From Trileptium ribeirensis (Eukaryota; Nematoda; Enoplea; Enoplida; Thoracostomopsidae): DNA of 64,000 nucleotides. Location of the stretch: NCBI GenBank assembly GCA_030248225.1, contig JASANE010025084.1, positions 24,049 through 88,048 of the forward strand, given 5' to 3'. Of this stretch, positions 1 to 11,711 are shown piece after piece. The notes beneath the pieces are model-generated. The model was not told the origin of the DNA, searched no databases, and saw nothing but the letters and a program-made list of their open reading frames with translations. A program made the position numbers and the translations under genes. How positions within the stretch are numbered: position 1 is the stretch's first letter; each line of letters begins with the position of its first letter.

Positions 1-513
1 ATACGTTCACGTTATAATGTCCCAATGTTTGGAACCTTTGTCCCCTTGTAGTCGAGACCCTACCGTATAGATAGTCAGAGCCATACCCATACATTAAATC
101 AGTTTAGGAGGGCGTAGCACATACCACTAGCTAACACATCTTTTCTTTCTTTTCTTTGCAGTGTCGCACACACCCTTAGCTTCCAATTTGGCGCGAATTA
201 ACTGTAACTCACAACGTCTTTAGCTAATGCGGTGTATTAGTCAATTGTACTGCGTAGTTTTATTAAATCTCTACATTTGCACCTAGACCATATGAATGTT
301 AACGAGATAATGCCGCAACACCGTCAGTAACATCAAAATAAGAAACGGGGTGCTTGACACCATAGAAAAGTGGCAATACCTCTAGCTAACTACCCTAAAA
401 AATTTTTAAAAAACATGGGGGTGTCTGAGACACCCTGTTATGGACACCGTGCTTGACACAATGCGGGGTACATACGTTCAATACGTTGGGGACATTATAA
501 CATTAACGCCATA
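1..513. repeat. MITE-like element with terminal inverted repeats
   Basis: The first ~27 bases and the inverted end near 476-513 share the core TTATAATGTCCC next to a GGCGTTAA-type terminus, so the segment reads as a short inverted-repeat element of about 0.5 kb; its left end may lie outside the window. One end of a related copy lies in opposite orientation at 58425-58513, with similarity over about 85 bases including CCCTACCGTATAGA. No coding capacity is visible. A pyrimidine tract ending in CAG near 128-161 looks like a splice acceptor but opens no useful reading frame. Confidence 0.5.
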
Positions 514-792
514 TCATTATGAGCTACATAATTGTTGAAACCGAACGGTCAATGCGAAGCATCTAGTTTGCTCGAGTATAGATCGCTATGAACTGAGTTT
601 TTGATTTTTTACAAAATATCAAATATCCTCAGAATTTAATGCCAAATGTTGCCATTTGTGTGATTAGATACACTAATGCTTGTAGTGAAGTAAATCATCG
701 ACGCGGATACTGAACAGGACCGGGAAAGATAGGGTGTGACGAAACGGAAAGAAGAAATATAGGATATGAAAAGAGCCACGAGAAATTTTAAC

Positions 793-865
793 GTGGACCA
801 GACTGGATTCGAACCTCAGACTTTAGGTTGCAAGGCTAGCGCGCTACCACTACACCACAAACCCC
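793..865 (-). repeat. tRNA-derived sequence (SINE head or tRNA pseudogene)
   Basis: Read on the minus strand this has a good polymerase III A box (TGGTGTAGTGGTAGC) and a perfect B box (GGTTCGAATCC) at tRNA-like spacing. The acceptor and anticodon stems pair poorly, so it is not a convincing functional tRNA. A SINE head or tRNA pseudogene is most likely. Confidence 0.55.
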
Positions 866-2365
866 GACCAGTACACCATCGCAATACTAGCACTACACAA
901 CGTTCGTTATACCTGCGCGAGTTAAGGTAGCCAAGTGAAACGTTACAAGAGATACCTTAACTAGAGAAAAACTAAGGCACTGCAACTAATGACCGTAGCT
1001 ATTGTAAATGTTTCGGATTCTAAAATTCTCATCTTCTTAAATGTTAACTGGACTGTTAGACTTACCTTTTAATGTGTTATGTTGTTTTGCCGCATAACTG
1101 TGCTTTCTGTTAAAACTATCAAAAATATACAAACTCATCCAAATAATTTACCTGCACTTTAAGATGTAAAAGAGAAACATACACCTATACCGCAAGTTGT
1201 CACTGCTAGTATAATGAAACATTATATTAATCATCTGTAAAATAATACCGACATAATTCAGAAATTTTAAATTCCTGGTTACCGCTTTGTGGCACATTGA
1301 ATTTTCAGTGTCATCTATTGAATAAAGGATAGATGCAGAATACGTTCTGACTATTCTTCTGGTTTTTGATGCATTTTTATTCAATAGCCTTTAGCATTTG
1401 ATAGCATTTATGGCACATGTCAACTTTACTGGCCGGACGTTATACCGATAGAAAAAAGAAAAGTTTAGAGCTGGGGGTGCGGCGGCAGGAGTTCCCCGAC
1501 TTAGGATTAGGCTTAGTGTATGTCTCACATAAGGACCTTAGTTTAGGCTAAGACTTAGGCTTAGTCTTCGCATATCGAGAACGGCATAGCATGCATTTCA
1601 CTACCGCTCCTAAAAGTTACATTGGCCGCATTTATTAAGCCTTCATATAATGCTTATAGAAACCGCACGCAGGTGAAATAGGCATGGCTAAACTGTGCTC
1701 ATCAGTATCACATTGGTGTTGAGCAATGCCATGACATTTTTAGTGAAATGTTTTAAATGGCATCATTTCAGCACCATAACTGTAACTTCTGATATCAAAC
1801 AAATGTGTTTGCCTTCAGTTACTGAAAACATGACATTCGATAGTTTCAATTAATTGGGTGAAGCCCAGGGTTTGTTTGCGATAGAGGCTACATTACTACA
1901 CAATATTAAACTAAACTAAATCCCAAATTGACACCAGCTGACTTTGTTTAGCGCTAAAATATTACCATGGATTGTTCGCACATTATAGAGCTGAGAACCA
2001 GTGATGAGTGTAGAAAATAGGATCACGATTCAAATCAATTGTGGCAAATATTGCAGCCAGTTATGCTGCTTGAGTTATAGATAGAAGTATTAACCGTTTG
2101 CAGCATAAATTACAGGCCATTCCACGCAGTGTTGAAGAAAAAATTTGCCGCATCGGCGGATTGAACCGGGATCTTGGATAAGCTCCTCCTACACCAGCGA
2201 TTATGCCATCTGTGAGCCGTTGCCCGCTTCCCTAAAAAACTCGTAAAGCAAACAAATAACAACGAGCGTGCAGCAATTTCTTAACGTATCGCTCCACTAT
2301 ATACGCTGTATAATACATGTTACACTATGCGGGAAACGGTTAATCCACACAATTTTTGTTTCCAG
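866..2365. other. Upstream or intron sequence, no gene seen
   Basis: I see no coding exon on either strand. If the ZP-domain gene begins upstream, this is intron. It contains a TTAGGC-like hexamer patch (1501-1566). On the minus strand near 2140-2215 there is a weak tRNA-like segment with a B-box-like GGTTCAATCC. Confidence 0.4.
1501..1566 (-). repeat. Degenerate TTAGGC-like hexamer patch
   Basis: Short runs such as TTAGGATTAGGCTTAG and ACTTAGGCTTAG recur here. The opposite-strand form (GCCTAA) is seen at 3043-3071 and 51829-51865. The unit matches the nematode telomere repeat, but the patches are short and degenerate. Confidence 0.4.
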
Positions 2366-4625
2366 AGCTTTCCATTATTGTTCGTTGATGAATTTGGATG
2401 CTCCGTGGATTTTGAAAATTCGAGTAAAATTCAAGCTGTGGAATATATGGACGATATTATGGCTGTTCAAAAATTTCAAGTTTTCAGTCACAACAACCAC
2501 GACATGGTTGGAATTTTGGATTTCACTTGCCACATCGACTTGCTTTTCAAGGTAGAGCATAAGTGAGCATTTAGCAGATAATGGTTTAAATATTGGTTTG
2601 AAAGCATTTCAGCGTATATTATACAGGTACATTGGTTCTATTGCTTGCTACGTAAATACAGCTGTTTACTCCCTAAAATGTTAAGACGGCTTGACCGATT
2701 TGCTTCAAAAACTTTAATGACGCTTTTTTACCACTGCTGCAAGTAGCATACCCCTAATACATGAGTATGTCTTAGAATCGCACGCCGCGAAATTTTTCTT
2801 TATTAAAGATACAGCGAAAATCTTGGTGCCATTCGGCTCAACACGAGTTCAGATAATATTCACGACGAAAAATATCATTTGTTACGAAAAAAATTTTTCC
2901 CATTATTTGGGTATAGAATAGTACTCAAATGTACAATTTGTACAAAATCTTTCGAACCACATTGACCAGCGGAGTGGCATTTTGGTAGATTCAGCGCAAT
3001 AAGTTCACTTACTAGCAAGTTGTTGTCATTTGTGTGAAATTGTAAGCCCAAGCCTAAGCCTTAGCCCAAGTCGCCATTCCATGAACAGATTGCGCTGATT
3101 TCGCGATCCCTCAATGCTGTTCCAATGATATATAAGGTTATACGTTTGTCGCGAAAAAAAATTGGAAAATTTTGAGTACCAAAGAAACTAGGATTAAAAT
3201 GTGACCCGTGGGTCAGCACCGATCAAAGTGTCTCTCAATATCTCAGAATTCATATGCCAACATTATTTTTATCGGTTATGTTCTGTAACTTTCAAACGTA
3301 GCCATATTTGTTTTATATCATTCATTCTTTTATTTATTGCGATGCATATCTATGGCGTAGACTGGAGTCTTAAGGCGTGTTCACACGCTCAAACTTTTTG
3401 CTCAAATTTTGATCAGAAGCAACTTTTTCCATTTTTGGTAAGTTTGAATGCGTGAACACTGTTCAAACTTTTTAAGGATATTCCTGTAGCCAATCACCGA
3501 CAAGATTCATTACATGAAAAGGTTTTTTAAGGATATTCCTGTAGCCAATCACCAACAAGATTCATTACATGAAAAAGTTTGAGCTCAAATTTTGTTCCCA
3601 AATTTTGAAATATCGCAATTTTTCGTTAAAAATTACAGTCAAATTTTGATCAAAATTTGATCAAATTTTTATCTCAAATTTTTAGGTCAAAATTTGAGCA
3701 AAAAGTTTGAGCGTGTGAACACGCCTTTATTATTGTTACTCAGATTCATCAATAGTTGCTCTGATATTGATTTTTTCTCGTAAAGTTGGTGCGGAGAGTA
3801 CCTTGTTTTTAGAGTTGTACTTGCTCGTAGAATGGGCATAAACGGATATGGCAGCACCAGTTTATCGTAGCTGCAAATGCAAAATTTGTTATAATGCGAT
3901 TATTTTTCTACAGGGAGCGGTTTCAAATTGAACTGTTAAAAAACAACGGCAATTGTTGCCATCTGATGATATTTTAGTGCTTAACCAAATTGCTTTTGCA
4001 CGTTAACAAGACGCTTTTTCATTACATTAATGGTGTTGAAAACAGTCTTGTACAGTCCGTAAAATGTTTTCCTTCTGAAGAAAACTATTCGCTAATATAA
4101 CGCTAATATATTGAAGCAAAATAGTTGCAGACACTGTATTGTATATCGTTTGAAAGCACGGTTTCGCTGAAAATTTGAGATGTTACTGCTGGTAAGACAG
4201 CAATGCTATATATCTACAAAACTATCGCCGATGTGTATATAACTTATTTGTTCCAGGAACAAAAGAAGGCATGTTTGAAACCACAATGTTCAAAATCTTT
4301 CGCATCAAACATACCAAAACCCACTAAAATCAGCCCTGAGCAACATCTGATTGAGCTGACTTGGAAAACCGGGAGGCAACACCAACCAAATGATCTACCG
4401 TCTTCTACGGATAACAATACGGCGAATGAGTGTTATGTTGACAGTTCATGGAACAACCAATCTGTGAAACACTTTCGTTATAATAGTATGAACAGTACAC
4501 AAGGGAGTAGATTATGCTTTTCCACATTTGCATTCAGCGCTGCAGTCGTAGTAATAATTGCTCCAATGGTTAGTTCTTTGTTATTATGTTACAAAATTAT
4601 GGCTGAAATCACCCTATTCGAATAA
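2366..4625 (+). CDS. Zona pellucida (ZP) domain membrane protein, 3' exons only
   Basis: Two exons join in phase 0: 2366-2551 (acceptor TTTCCAG, donor GTAGAG) and 4257-4625 (acceptor TTGTTCCAG, stop TAA at 4623). The first encodes a ZP-C signature: FVDEFGCSVDF, then a stretch ending FQVF...ILDFTCHIDLLF. The second continues with ACLKPQC, a Ser/Asn-rich linker, and a hydrophobic segment (FSTFAFSAAVVVIIAPMV onward) suitable as the C-terminal membrane anchor of ZP proteins. Such proteins polymerise into extracellular matrices; cuticlins are the nematode form. The position where ZP-C usually has the Cys of I-x-L-C reads Leu-Phe here, so one expected cysteine is missing. The N-terminal ZP half and signal peptide are not found and probably lie left of the window. 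The family call is good; the exact subfamily is unknown. Confidence 0.75.
3043..3071 (+). repeat. GCCTAA hexamer patch
   Basis: About four to five imperfect AAGCCT/GCCTAA units lie in tandem. The following ~100 bases resemble the sequence after the patch at 51829-51865 (shared AAGTCG, CCATGAA and TTCCAATGA words). The hexamers are therefore probably part of a dispersed repeat. Confidence 0.45.
3373..3726. mobile_element. MITE, PIF/Harbinger-like
   Basis: The ends are long, almost perfect inverted repeats of about 40 bp starting AGGCGTGTTCACACGCTC, flanked by a TTA on each side (3370-3372 and 3727-3729). A 3-bp TTA target duplication is typical of PIF/Harbinger transposons. The interior has a tandem duplication of about 53 bp (units starting near 3469 and 3522) and no coding capacity. 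A diverged relative lies at 59765-60068. Confidence 0.75.
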
Positions 4626-4708
4626 CCATATAAATTTTAATATGTTTAACATTGCGTACAGTAAGACAATCACCGAAAACAGTGAGTTAGCATGATCGCT
4701 GTGACAAA

Positions 4709-4714
4709 AATAAA
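4709..4714 (+). promoter_or_regulatory. Candidate polyadenylation signal of the ZP gene
   Basis: AATAAA lies 84 bases after the TAA stop of the ZP-domain gene. It is the first canonical signal downstream. No transcript end is known. Confidence 0.35.
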
Positions 4715-5394
4715 CACATTTCGTACTAGGTTTGCCGGCAATCCCAATACCTGTGAATCTGAATCCATCTATTCTACTTGTAAATATGTTTACAAAATAC
4801 ATAATAGCACAATAAAACCTGGATCAAACACTGATATTCAAAACGGGAATAATTCACGGAAATTAATATTTCTTGGAAAAATTTAATAAGGTTTACCTTT
4901 ATATCAAATATCGACGCGTATAGACACAACTATAATTGTGTGTACAGCAAAATTTGACATCAATTTTTTTTTAATTATATATATAATCACTTACATTACG
5001 TACGATTCTAAACATTTACAGTCATGGTTAATAAAATGTTTTGTTAAAACTGGGAAAAATTTAGTGATAAATAAAATTTAACCATTAAAGATCCAAGTTC
5101 AACCATTTAAATTCAATTTAGATAATTTGTATTTCGTATAATATCCCGACTCTGTGGTGAATACAACCTGGATTGCTTTATTTCAAGCCATTTACGCCAA
5201 CTCCCCACGAATATTTCACAGCTTCAGGACGAGACGAGATCCTCGCAAAGCAAACATATGATAAGATACGTTTAGAGCCGTTCAACAAACAGCAAAACTC
5301 CATTGATGCAATGGTTCTCAAATCCAAATGTTGCTATCAACATTGATAGACGTTAAAGGCTTAATAGAGATTAATATGAGCTAGTGTAGGGGAC

Positions 5395-5690
5395 ATAGTT
5401 TATCGGTGTCGAAGTTTTGTCGGCTTAGAGAATAGACTGTCAGCGGGGGAGGTCACCGAGGAAAGGTGCTCAGGAGCTAAACTCCTCCTCTCTCCCACCC
5501 CGCGACCGACATTTTTGCCAATTTTAACACAGTGTTTGGCAACTTTACACCAATTTTTCACTGTTATATCGTTAATCCGTGACAAAAATAAAAGAATTAA
5601 ATATGGGGAATGAGCGCAGTACGGGATCCAACTAAAAACTGGGAGCATAATGGAAAATTGCTAGGGCCGGGCGCGCCCCGTCACGTCCTT
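5395..5690. repeat. Dispersed GC-richer repeat, copy 1
   Basis: The stretch around 5480-5530 (CTCCTCTCTCCCACCCCGCG followed by CATTTTTGCCAATTTTAA) resembles 14040-14110 (CCTCTCCCCGCGACACCC followed by ATTTTTGTTAATTTTC). Both stand out as GC-rich blocks in AT-rich surroundings and look like members of one decayed element family. Confidence 0.4.
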
Positions 5691-6931
5691 GTTGCTGCGC
5701 CAGTGATTTATGCTTATGTTTTCACCATTCAACAACTCAACCGCTAGATTTATTTGTCGCTATAAAAAAACTAAAACTACAAACAGTCATCGTAGCGTAG
5801 TTTTGCGTGCCTAAAAAGCTAAATTGATACGGTTTCATTGTACTGAATTGTATAGCTTTGTCATCAAACTGCTGCTATTATTAACTTATTTGAAGCTATT
5901 TGTCTTCTTTTGAGACTGTTTTGCGAAGAGCGGCACTTAAAAAATGATCCTTTTCTGTATATATACATTGGTTAAATGAAGCATGAAATTATAATAATGA
6001 CTTTGAAGGATACATAATGTGTTCTTTCACTTGGCTTCAGTTTTTCAGTTTGTTTTATATACTCTGCTTGACTGTAGCGATTATTTTTTCTCGATTTGGG
6101 CACGATATGAAGTGGTACTGTTGACGATTGCCCAACGGATGCATTAGCAATCACATCAGTAGTAATAACGCCAGCTGCTTGTCAATTACTGGTCTTACAA
6201 AAGTGCTAGGCTTCTAGTAATCGTTTTGATTATTTCTATCTGCTGAATGTGACAAGTAACCAAAAACCGTATGCTGGCGTGACGCAAGTGTGTTTCATTC
6301 AGCCACGAAGTGCTACGGTATATAAGTTGTTTGACAATTAAAAGTTATTTTTTTAATCTAAAGTGTATACTATATGTGTTTTTTCGTTTATGTGTCCATT
6401 TTTAACTACAAATATGAGCACAATGTACATCAAATAAAGTTACTTACTGTTTGTTTATATGACATAAATACCCAAGGTGACATGCAAGTTCTCGGTGAAT
6501 ATGAATGACCACCTATGTCTGAATTATATTTTCATTTAGTTATTATTTGACTAATAGATAGAGAATAAAACTGAAACATATATTGTCGCGAATACGGGTT
6601 TGAATTTCGGCTATTAAATGTCAAAATAATGTTTTAAAAACTAAATTTGGCTTTAAAAATGCCAACCTAAGTTGTTTGTTGGCCGGCCGTTAATATATAC
6701 TGTAGCCCACGTGAGTCTTAAATCTCATATTGTAACCAAGATTTCCATCATGTATGCTTGAATTCATTTTGCCGTTGCAGCTACAATAAGTTAAATACCA
6801 AAACAACAACAACAAAAAGGGCTTATTATATAAGAAGGATAAAGCGACATCAAGTATAATAAACAATTACGCCAGTAAGGGAGCAAAACCACTTACAACT
6901 GACAAAAAAGAGAAGTAATCGTTAAATTGAA

Positions 6932-7330
6932 CTAAAGGTTACGGTCAAACTGGAGAAAATTGTCAAGATCAACTTTCGATAGAAGTTGTTTAAACAATTT
7001 TGCATTTGGAGCTTGAAATAAAGATGCGGTTTCAACCATTTAAGAAAGATTGTTCCATACATGGATAGCTCTGTAGCTAAAGCTGTGTCTTAAATAATTT
7101 GTACGAAATTTCGGAAGTAATAGCTTTCTAGAGTGGCCTCTAGTAGAGGTGTTAGTTGATAGCGTAAAAAGGTTTTTGCATGTATCAGTTTCGCCATTTA
7201 TGCATTTGAACATCATGATCAGATCGTTACGTAAGCGTCTAAGTTCTAAGGGTTCTAGTTTTAGCTCTAGACGTCGATCCTTGTACTGCCAAGACTTCAC
7301 ACGCAAAACCTTAGAACACAGCAAACACAT
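6932..7330 (-). pseudogene. LINE reverse transcriptase, C-terminal remnant (CR1/L2-like)
   Basis: The minus-strand frame carries the typical C-terminal tail of non-LTR retrotransposon polymerases. LELRRLRNDLIMMFKCING is followed by TLSTNTSTRGHSRKL and by RAIHVWNNL. After one in-frame stop (7040-7042) the frame continues for 35 codons to a second stop at 6932. The upstream polymerase and endonuclease domains are absent, as expected for a 5'-truncated, dead copy. The family is certain to the level of LINE; CR1/L2 is a judgement by eye. Confidence 0.75.
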
Positions 7331-7849
7331 GCAACAACATGCGTTTTCGACTGTTATACATGCTGTGTATGAACAGTTTAGGTTTTGACCTTGTCCGAAT
7401 TGTGCATTAAAATTATGCTAAACCTGCGTTGACTTTCCTCAGCTTGAAACACGGTTTTGAGTCACTCACAACACCTGGGAGATGGTTACAGCTTTTCAAA
7501 GACATTCTTTTAATAATTAATTTAATAGATCATATTTTATAAAAAAAATCACCTTTTGTGAGGACACCTCTAACATTGGGGGCTCATATTTGATTTTTCT
7601 TTAAAGATTGGAAACACTAAGCAAAGCTTAGTTGTAAATTGGCCGCCCGTTAGTATATTCATGTGATATGTAACATTTATTCTGGGTAATTTACCATATA
7701 CTAGCACATTATCAATATCTCTGAAAATTATGACTTGTGTTTCTGCAACACTGTAAATGTTAGTTATGCTGAGATACTGTTTTGTAAATTGTATCTTGAA
7801 GATAGCTGTCGACAACACGCCGACGCACTGACAGGAACAGCAGGAATTT

Positions 7850-9250
7850 AGCAAAATGTCGTTTGTCATTGTTACTGATTTTATTTATCCTGTTTTCGGT
7901 GCAACAGAGATTATCATGTTACTTGGGTACACTTAAACGACTAATTTTTGTAGCTAATTTTTGCAGCCACACTTATCACTGTGAAACAGATTTTTATCAT
8001 TTAGGCGTTTAACAAAAATGTTACGCAGCTAAGGCGATCTGCTTGCATCGGTTTATATTTAAGAACCGTCATGCAAGATAGATTATCCTGTTACTTGGTG
8101 CGATTTCCACGATTAATTTGTTGTAGCTAACTTTTGCAGCAAAACTTATTATTCTAGGACAGATTTTTTGTCATTGTACGCTTGAACGAAGATTATGCAC
8201 AACGAAACGCACTTAGTCGGTCTTCTTATATTTGCGAACAGTGGCGCAGGATAGATTATCTTGTCACTTGGGGCGATTTACAGGACTAATTTTTGTAGCC
8301 ATCTTTTTCAGCAAAACTTATCATTCTGGGACAGACCTTTGTCATTATAGGCGTTCAATGAAGATCATGGACAGCTAAAACAGTAACATTTACTTATCTT
8401 TACGAATAGTGGTGAAAGATAGACTATCCTGTTATTTGGAGCGATTTACGCGGCCAATTTTTTGTAATCAACTTTTGCAGCAAAACTTGTCATTCTGGAA
8501 CAATTTTTTTGTTATTGTATGCGTATAACGAAGATCATGCGCAGCTAAAAACCATTTAGTTGCATTTCCTTATATTTGCAAATAGTGGTACCTGATAAAT
8601 TATAATCTTGCTTGTGGCGATTTAGACGACTAATTTTTTGTAGTCATCTTTTGCATTAAAACTTATCGCTCTCAGACAGATTCTTGCTATCGCAGGCGTT
8701 TAACGGAGATGATGCACAGCTAAAAGCATTTAGATGCATCTTCCTATATATACGAACAGGGGCGAAGATATAATATCCTTTTGACTTGGAGCGATTTAAA
8801 CGACTATTTTTTGTGACCAACTATTGCAGCAAAACTTATCATTTTGGAACAGATGTTTGTGATAGCAGGCGTTTATTGAAGATCATGCATAGCTAAAACA
8901 GTTATATATCATTGTATTTGCGAACGGTGCTGCAAGATAGACCACCCTGCTACTTTTGGCGATTTACGCGGTTAATTTTTTGGAACCGACTTTTTTGCAG
9001 CAAAATTTATCATTCTGGAACAGAGTTTTGTCACTATAGGAGTTTAACGGAGATCATGCACAGCTAAAAGCATTTAGTTGCATCTCCTTATATTTGCGAA
9101 TAGTACCAGATAGGTTATTTTTTGCTTGGATCGATTTGCACAGCTAATTTTTTGTAGCCATCTTTTGCAGCAAAACTTATATTCTGAGACAGATTTTTGT
9201 TATTGTAGGCGTTTAACGAAGATTATGCACAGCTAAAATCATTTAGATGT
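7850..9250 (+). repeat. Tandem array, ~171-bp unit, about 8 diverged copies
   Basis: The landmark GATCATGCACAGCTAAAA (or a close variant) recurs near 8191, 8363, 8533, 8708, 8881, 9052 and 9221, a spacing of 169-175 bp, with an earlier copy near 8018. Other shared words are GCAGCAAAACTTATCATTCT and GACTAATTTTTTGTAGCC. The copies differ substantially, so the array is old. No ORF runs through it. Confidence 0.8.
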
Positions 9251-9530
9251 GTAGCGATCCATTGCCATGGGAAAGAAATTCACTCATGTGAAGCCGGAGG
9301 ACCTATGTAGTCGTGAACATAAACACGACGGCCCGAAAACCGTAACTTCACTTCAAATGAACGAATTTGTTTTTATAATCTGTAGTGGAAACCTAAATGT
9401 AGGTGCGTCATCTTTGCGTTTATATAGTGTGTTATGTTTGTAGAACGTGTTGTTTATCTGCCTGTATTGTAGTACATAGCATACAATTCTTACAAACACA
9501 AACAGCAAACAAGTTTACACGTGTTTGTAT

Positions 9531-11054
9531 CAATGGCGTATTTAGGGGGGCCATGGTGCCATGGCCCCCCTCAGGAATTTTAATTTTTTAGAATTTTAGC
9601 ACAAAGAATCCGAAAAACTTTTTGAGGTTAACAAAATTAACATAACACATTAAAGTATAATTCGTGACAACGGCTTGAATACTCATTACATGGTGGGTCA
9701 AGGGTACGATGGGGCCTCTGCGATGTCGGGTGAAAAAATGGAGTCCAGAAACATATCTCAGAACAATGCCAACGCGCAGTCTACGTACATTGTGCAGGGC
9801 ACTGTTTCAATCTCTGCTTGCTAAAGGCAAGTGAAATATCTGCAGTACGCTCAGCCGTGACTCTAATGCACGACATTGCTGTATTCTACGGAGATTCAAA
9901 CAAGCGGTTGCTGAACCTGCAACAATGTATAGACAACAGCTGCCTTGAGTCCGCACGCACTCGTTTAAAGAAACACTGTGCAACACGATGGGTGGAGAAA
10001 AAAGAAACTGTTTCCGTTCTTTGGAGCTGTATCCAGCAGTGATTGCTTCTTTGGAAGATATCAGCAATTGGCCGCGTGATTGCGGCGGCAAGGCTGTCAT
10101 TTACTTACGGCCCTTGATGACGGCGGTTTTATGGTCGCACTAGAAGTGTTGACGTTAGTGTGGCAAGTCACCAAACCGTTGTCCGTAAGGCTGCAAGCAT
10201 CCACACAGGACCTGTTCCGTGCATCATCTGGAGTTCAGGACTGCATCGACGTATTGCAGCAGTATCGAGATGATGACAGTGTATTTCATTCTGCTTTTCA
10301 AAAAGCCAGTGCCAGGCTTGGAGAGGAAATACAGATACCTCGTGTGGCAGCAAGACAACAACATTGTTCTAATATCCCTGCGACTACAGTAGTCCAATAC
10401 TACCGCAGATCGCTGTTTTTGCCTTATGTGGACACTATCCTGTCCCAACTTCAACAACGATTTATCAATCACTTCAGCATCGCTGCAGATCTGAGTTTGC
10501 TAATTCCACAATACTGTGCTGAACTTACGCCTGAAAAAATTGGCCGCTCTTGCGAAACCTATTCCTCATTTTTAGATGGTGGAATGACGTCTCTTACCCC
10601 CGAGATTTACCGCTGGAAAGCATACTGGGGACGGCGTGACCCAGTTGAGCGGCCGAGCACTGCACCTAATGCCATACAGGCAGCTTCGGAATTGGGGACT
10701 TATCCAAATATCGAAACGCTGCTGCATATCTTTGTTACCATTCCAGTAACAACAGCTACCGGTGAAAGGTCGTTTAGTGCACTTAAATATATAAAAAACT
10801 ATCTACGGTCAACTATGGGCGAAACCAGACTAAACGGGCTTGCCTATTTATATATTAATAGGGATATTACGCTAGACTATAATGATGTTATTGATGAATT
10901 TGCAAAGTCCAATCGTCTACTCAGTTTTGTGTGAAAAAAAATTAAAAACATTACTAAAGTTGTGTTACTTGCAGAGGTATTATGAGACTATTTGAGCAAT
11001 TAGAAATAAGACACTTTGTTGGCCCCCCTGAAACCATTTCTAAATACGCCACTG
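9531..11054 (+). mobile_element. hAT transposon, internally deleted copy 1
   Basis: The termini CAATGGCGTATTTAG and its inverted partner ending AAATACGCCACTG are flanked by a perfect 8-bp duplication, GTTTGTAT (9523-9530 and 11055-11062), which fits hAT exactly. Just inside the left end is a perfect palindrome, GGGGGGCCATGG / CCATGGCCCCCC. The body holds a broken transposase, annotated separately. The element is 1524 bp, short for an autonomous hAT. Confidence 0.92.
9680..10934 (+). pseudogene. hAT transposase, frameshifted (ZMYM1/P52rIPK-like)
   Basis: Transposase segments follow in order but in different frames. GQGYDGASAMSG (from 9696) is followed by a CxxH-NL block near 9784 in another frame, then HCATRWVEKK near 9980. 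A third frame starts at 10021. A long C-terminal frame (10080-10934) ends with the hAT dimerisation region TGERSFSALKYIKNYLRST and LNGLAYLYINRDI. At least three frame changes and a missing N-terminus (no BED or TTF zinc finger seen) make it inactive. Its relatives are the animal hAT transposases often annotated as zinc finger MYM-type protein 1 or 52 kDa repressor. Confidence 0.88.
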
Positions 11055-11069
11055 GTTTGTATAATATAT

Positions 11070-11098
11070 TGTAACAGGCCCGTTCCGGTCCGTTACGT
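11070..11098 (+). repeat. LTR-start-like hairpin
   Basis: TGTAACAGGCCCGTTCCGG and the following bases form an imperfect hairpin (GTAAC pairs with GTTAC). The sequence closely resembles the start of the LTR-like unit at 61704. I find no matching TGTTACA end nearby, so this is at most a fragment. Confidence 0.35.
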
Positions 11099-11711
11099 GT
11101 CTCTGACGTGATTTCGACAAAAAATTTACTCAAACGCACCTCAAATGCAACCAGGCATAGTTTAAGTGAGGTAGATTTTCAGGGGTTGCATGGTGCCATG
11201 GTTATCGACAATTGTTTTGCTATTTTAATGTATTTACCTTGTCATTGATCTACTTTTGCTATTGATATGATTTTGTACCATTGCACGTGTATATCATAAT
11301 TGTGTATCATTTTGGACGAGCCCACTTAGGTACTCAAGAAGTTCGATTAGGGTGAAGGCACAAATCTAGAAAAATAGGAAAAAAGCCTCGAATTGGCAGC
11401 AAAATAGGGAATCTAAACGGAACTCGACTAGATGCATATACGCGCTATAGAGGGGATTATGTCTTAATTGTAGAACTTATCATAGTTGACAGGGATTTCA
11501 TTAACGAAACAGTCCCTGTAAACGAAACAGCGGTCCGCACATTACGAGAAAGAGTAAGCTTTAGTTCTTATACCGAAAGTATAGGATTGGGTGATTCCAA
11601 CGACCCGAAGTTGTAATGCGTCTTCACAGAGAAATGTGTGCACTGACTCGACATTGTCAGCATATACACAAGTGTGCATGGAAATATTTATATTCGATAG
11701 TATGTAACAGC

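Larger units (their letters stand above)
2552..4256. other. Intron of the ZP-domain gene
   Basis: This gap between the two ZP exons is about 1.7 kb. It carries a Harbinger-type MITE (3373-3726) and a GCCTAA hexamer patch (3043-3071). Short ORFs inside it are not supported as exons. Confidence 0.6.
4626..6931. other. Intergenic, mostly unassigned
   Basis: Apart from a candidate polyadenylation signal and a GC-richer repeat at 5395-5690, I see AT-rich sequence with only short spurious ORFs. Nothing here supports a gene. Confidence 0.5.

Noticed and set aside
793..865. Functional tRNA gene
   Set aside because: Promoter boxes are good but acceptor and anticodon stems do not pair; a SINE or pseudogene fits better.
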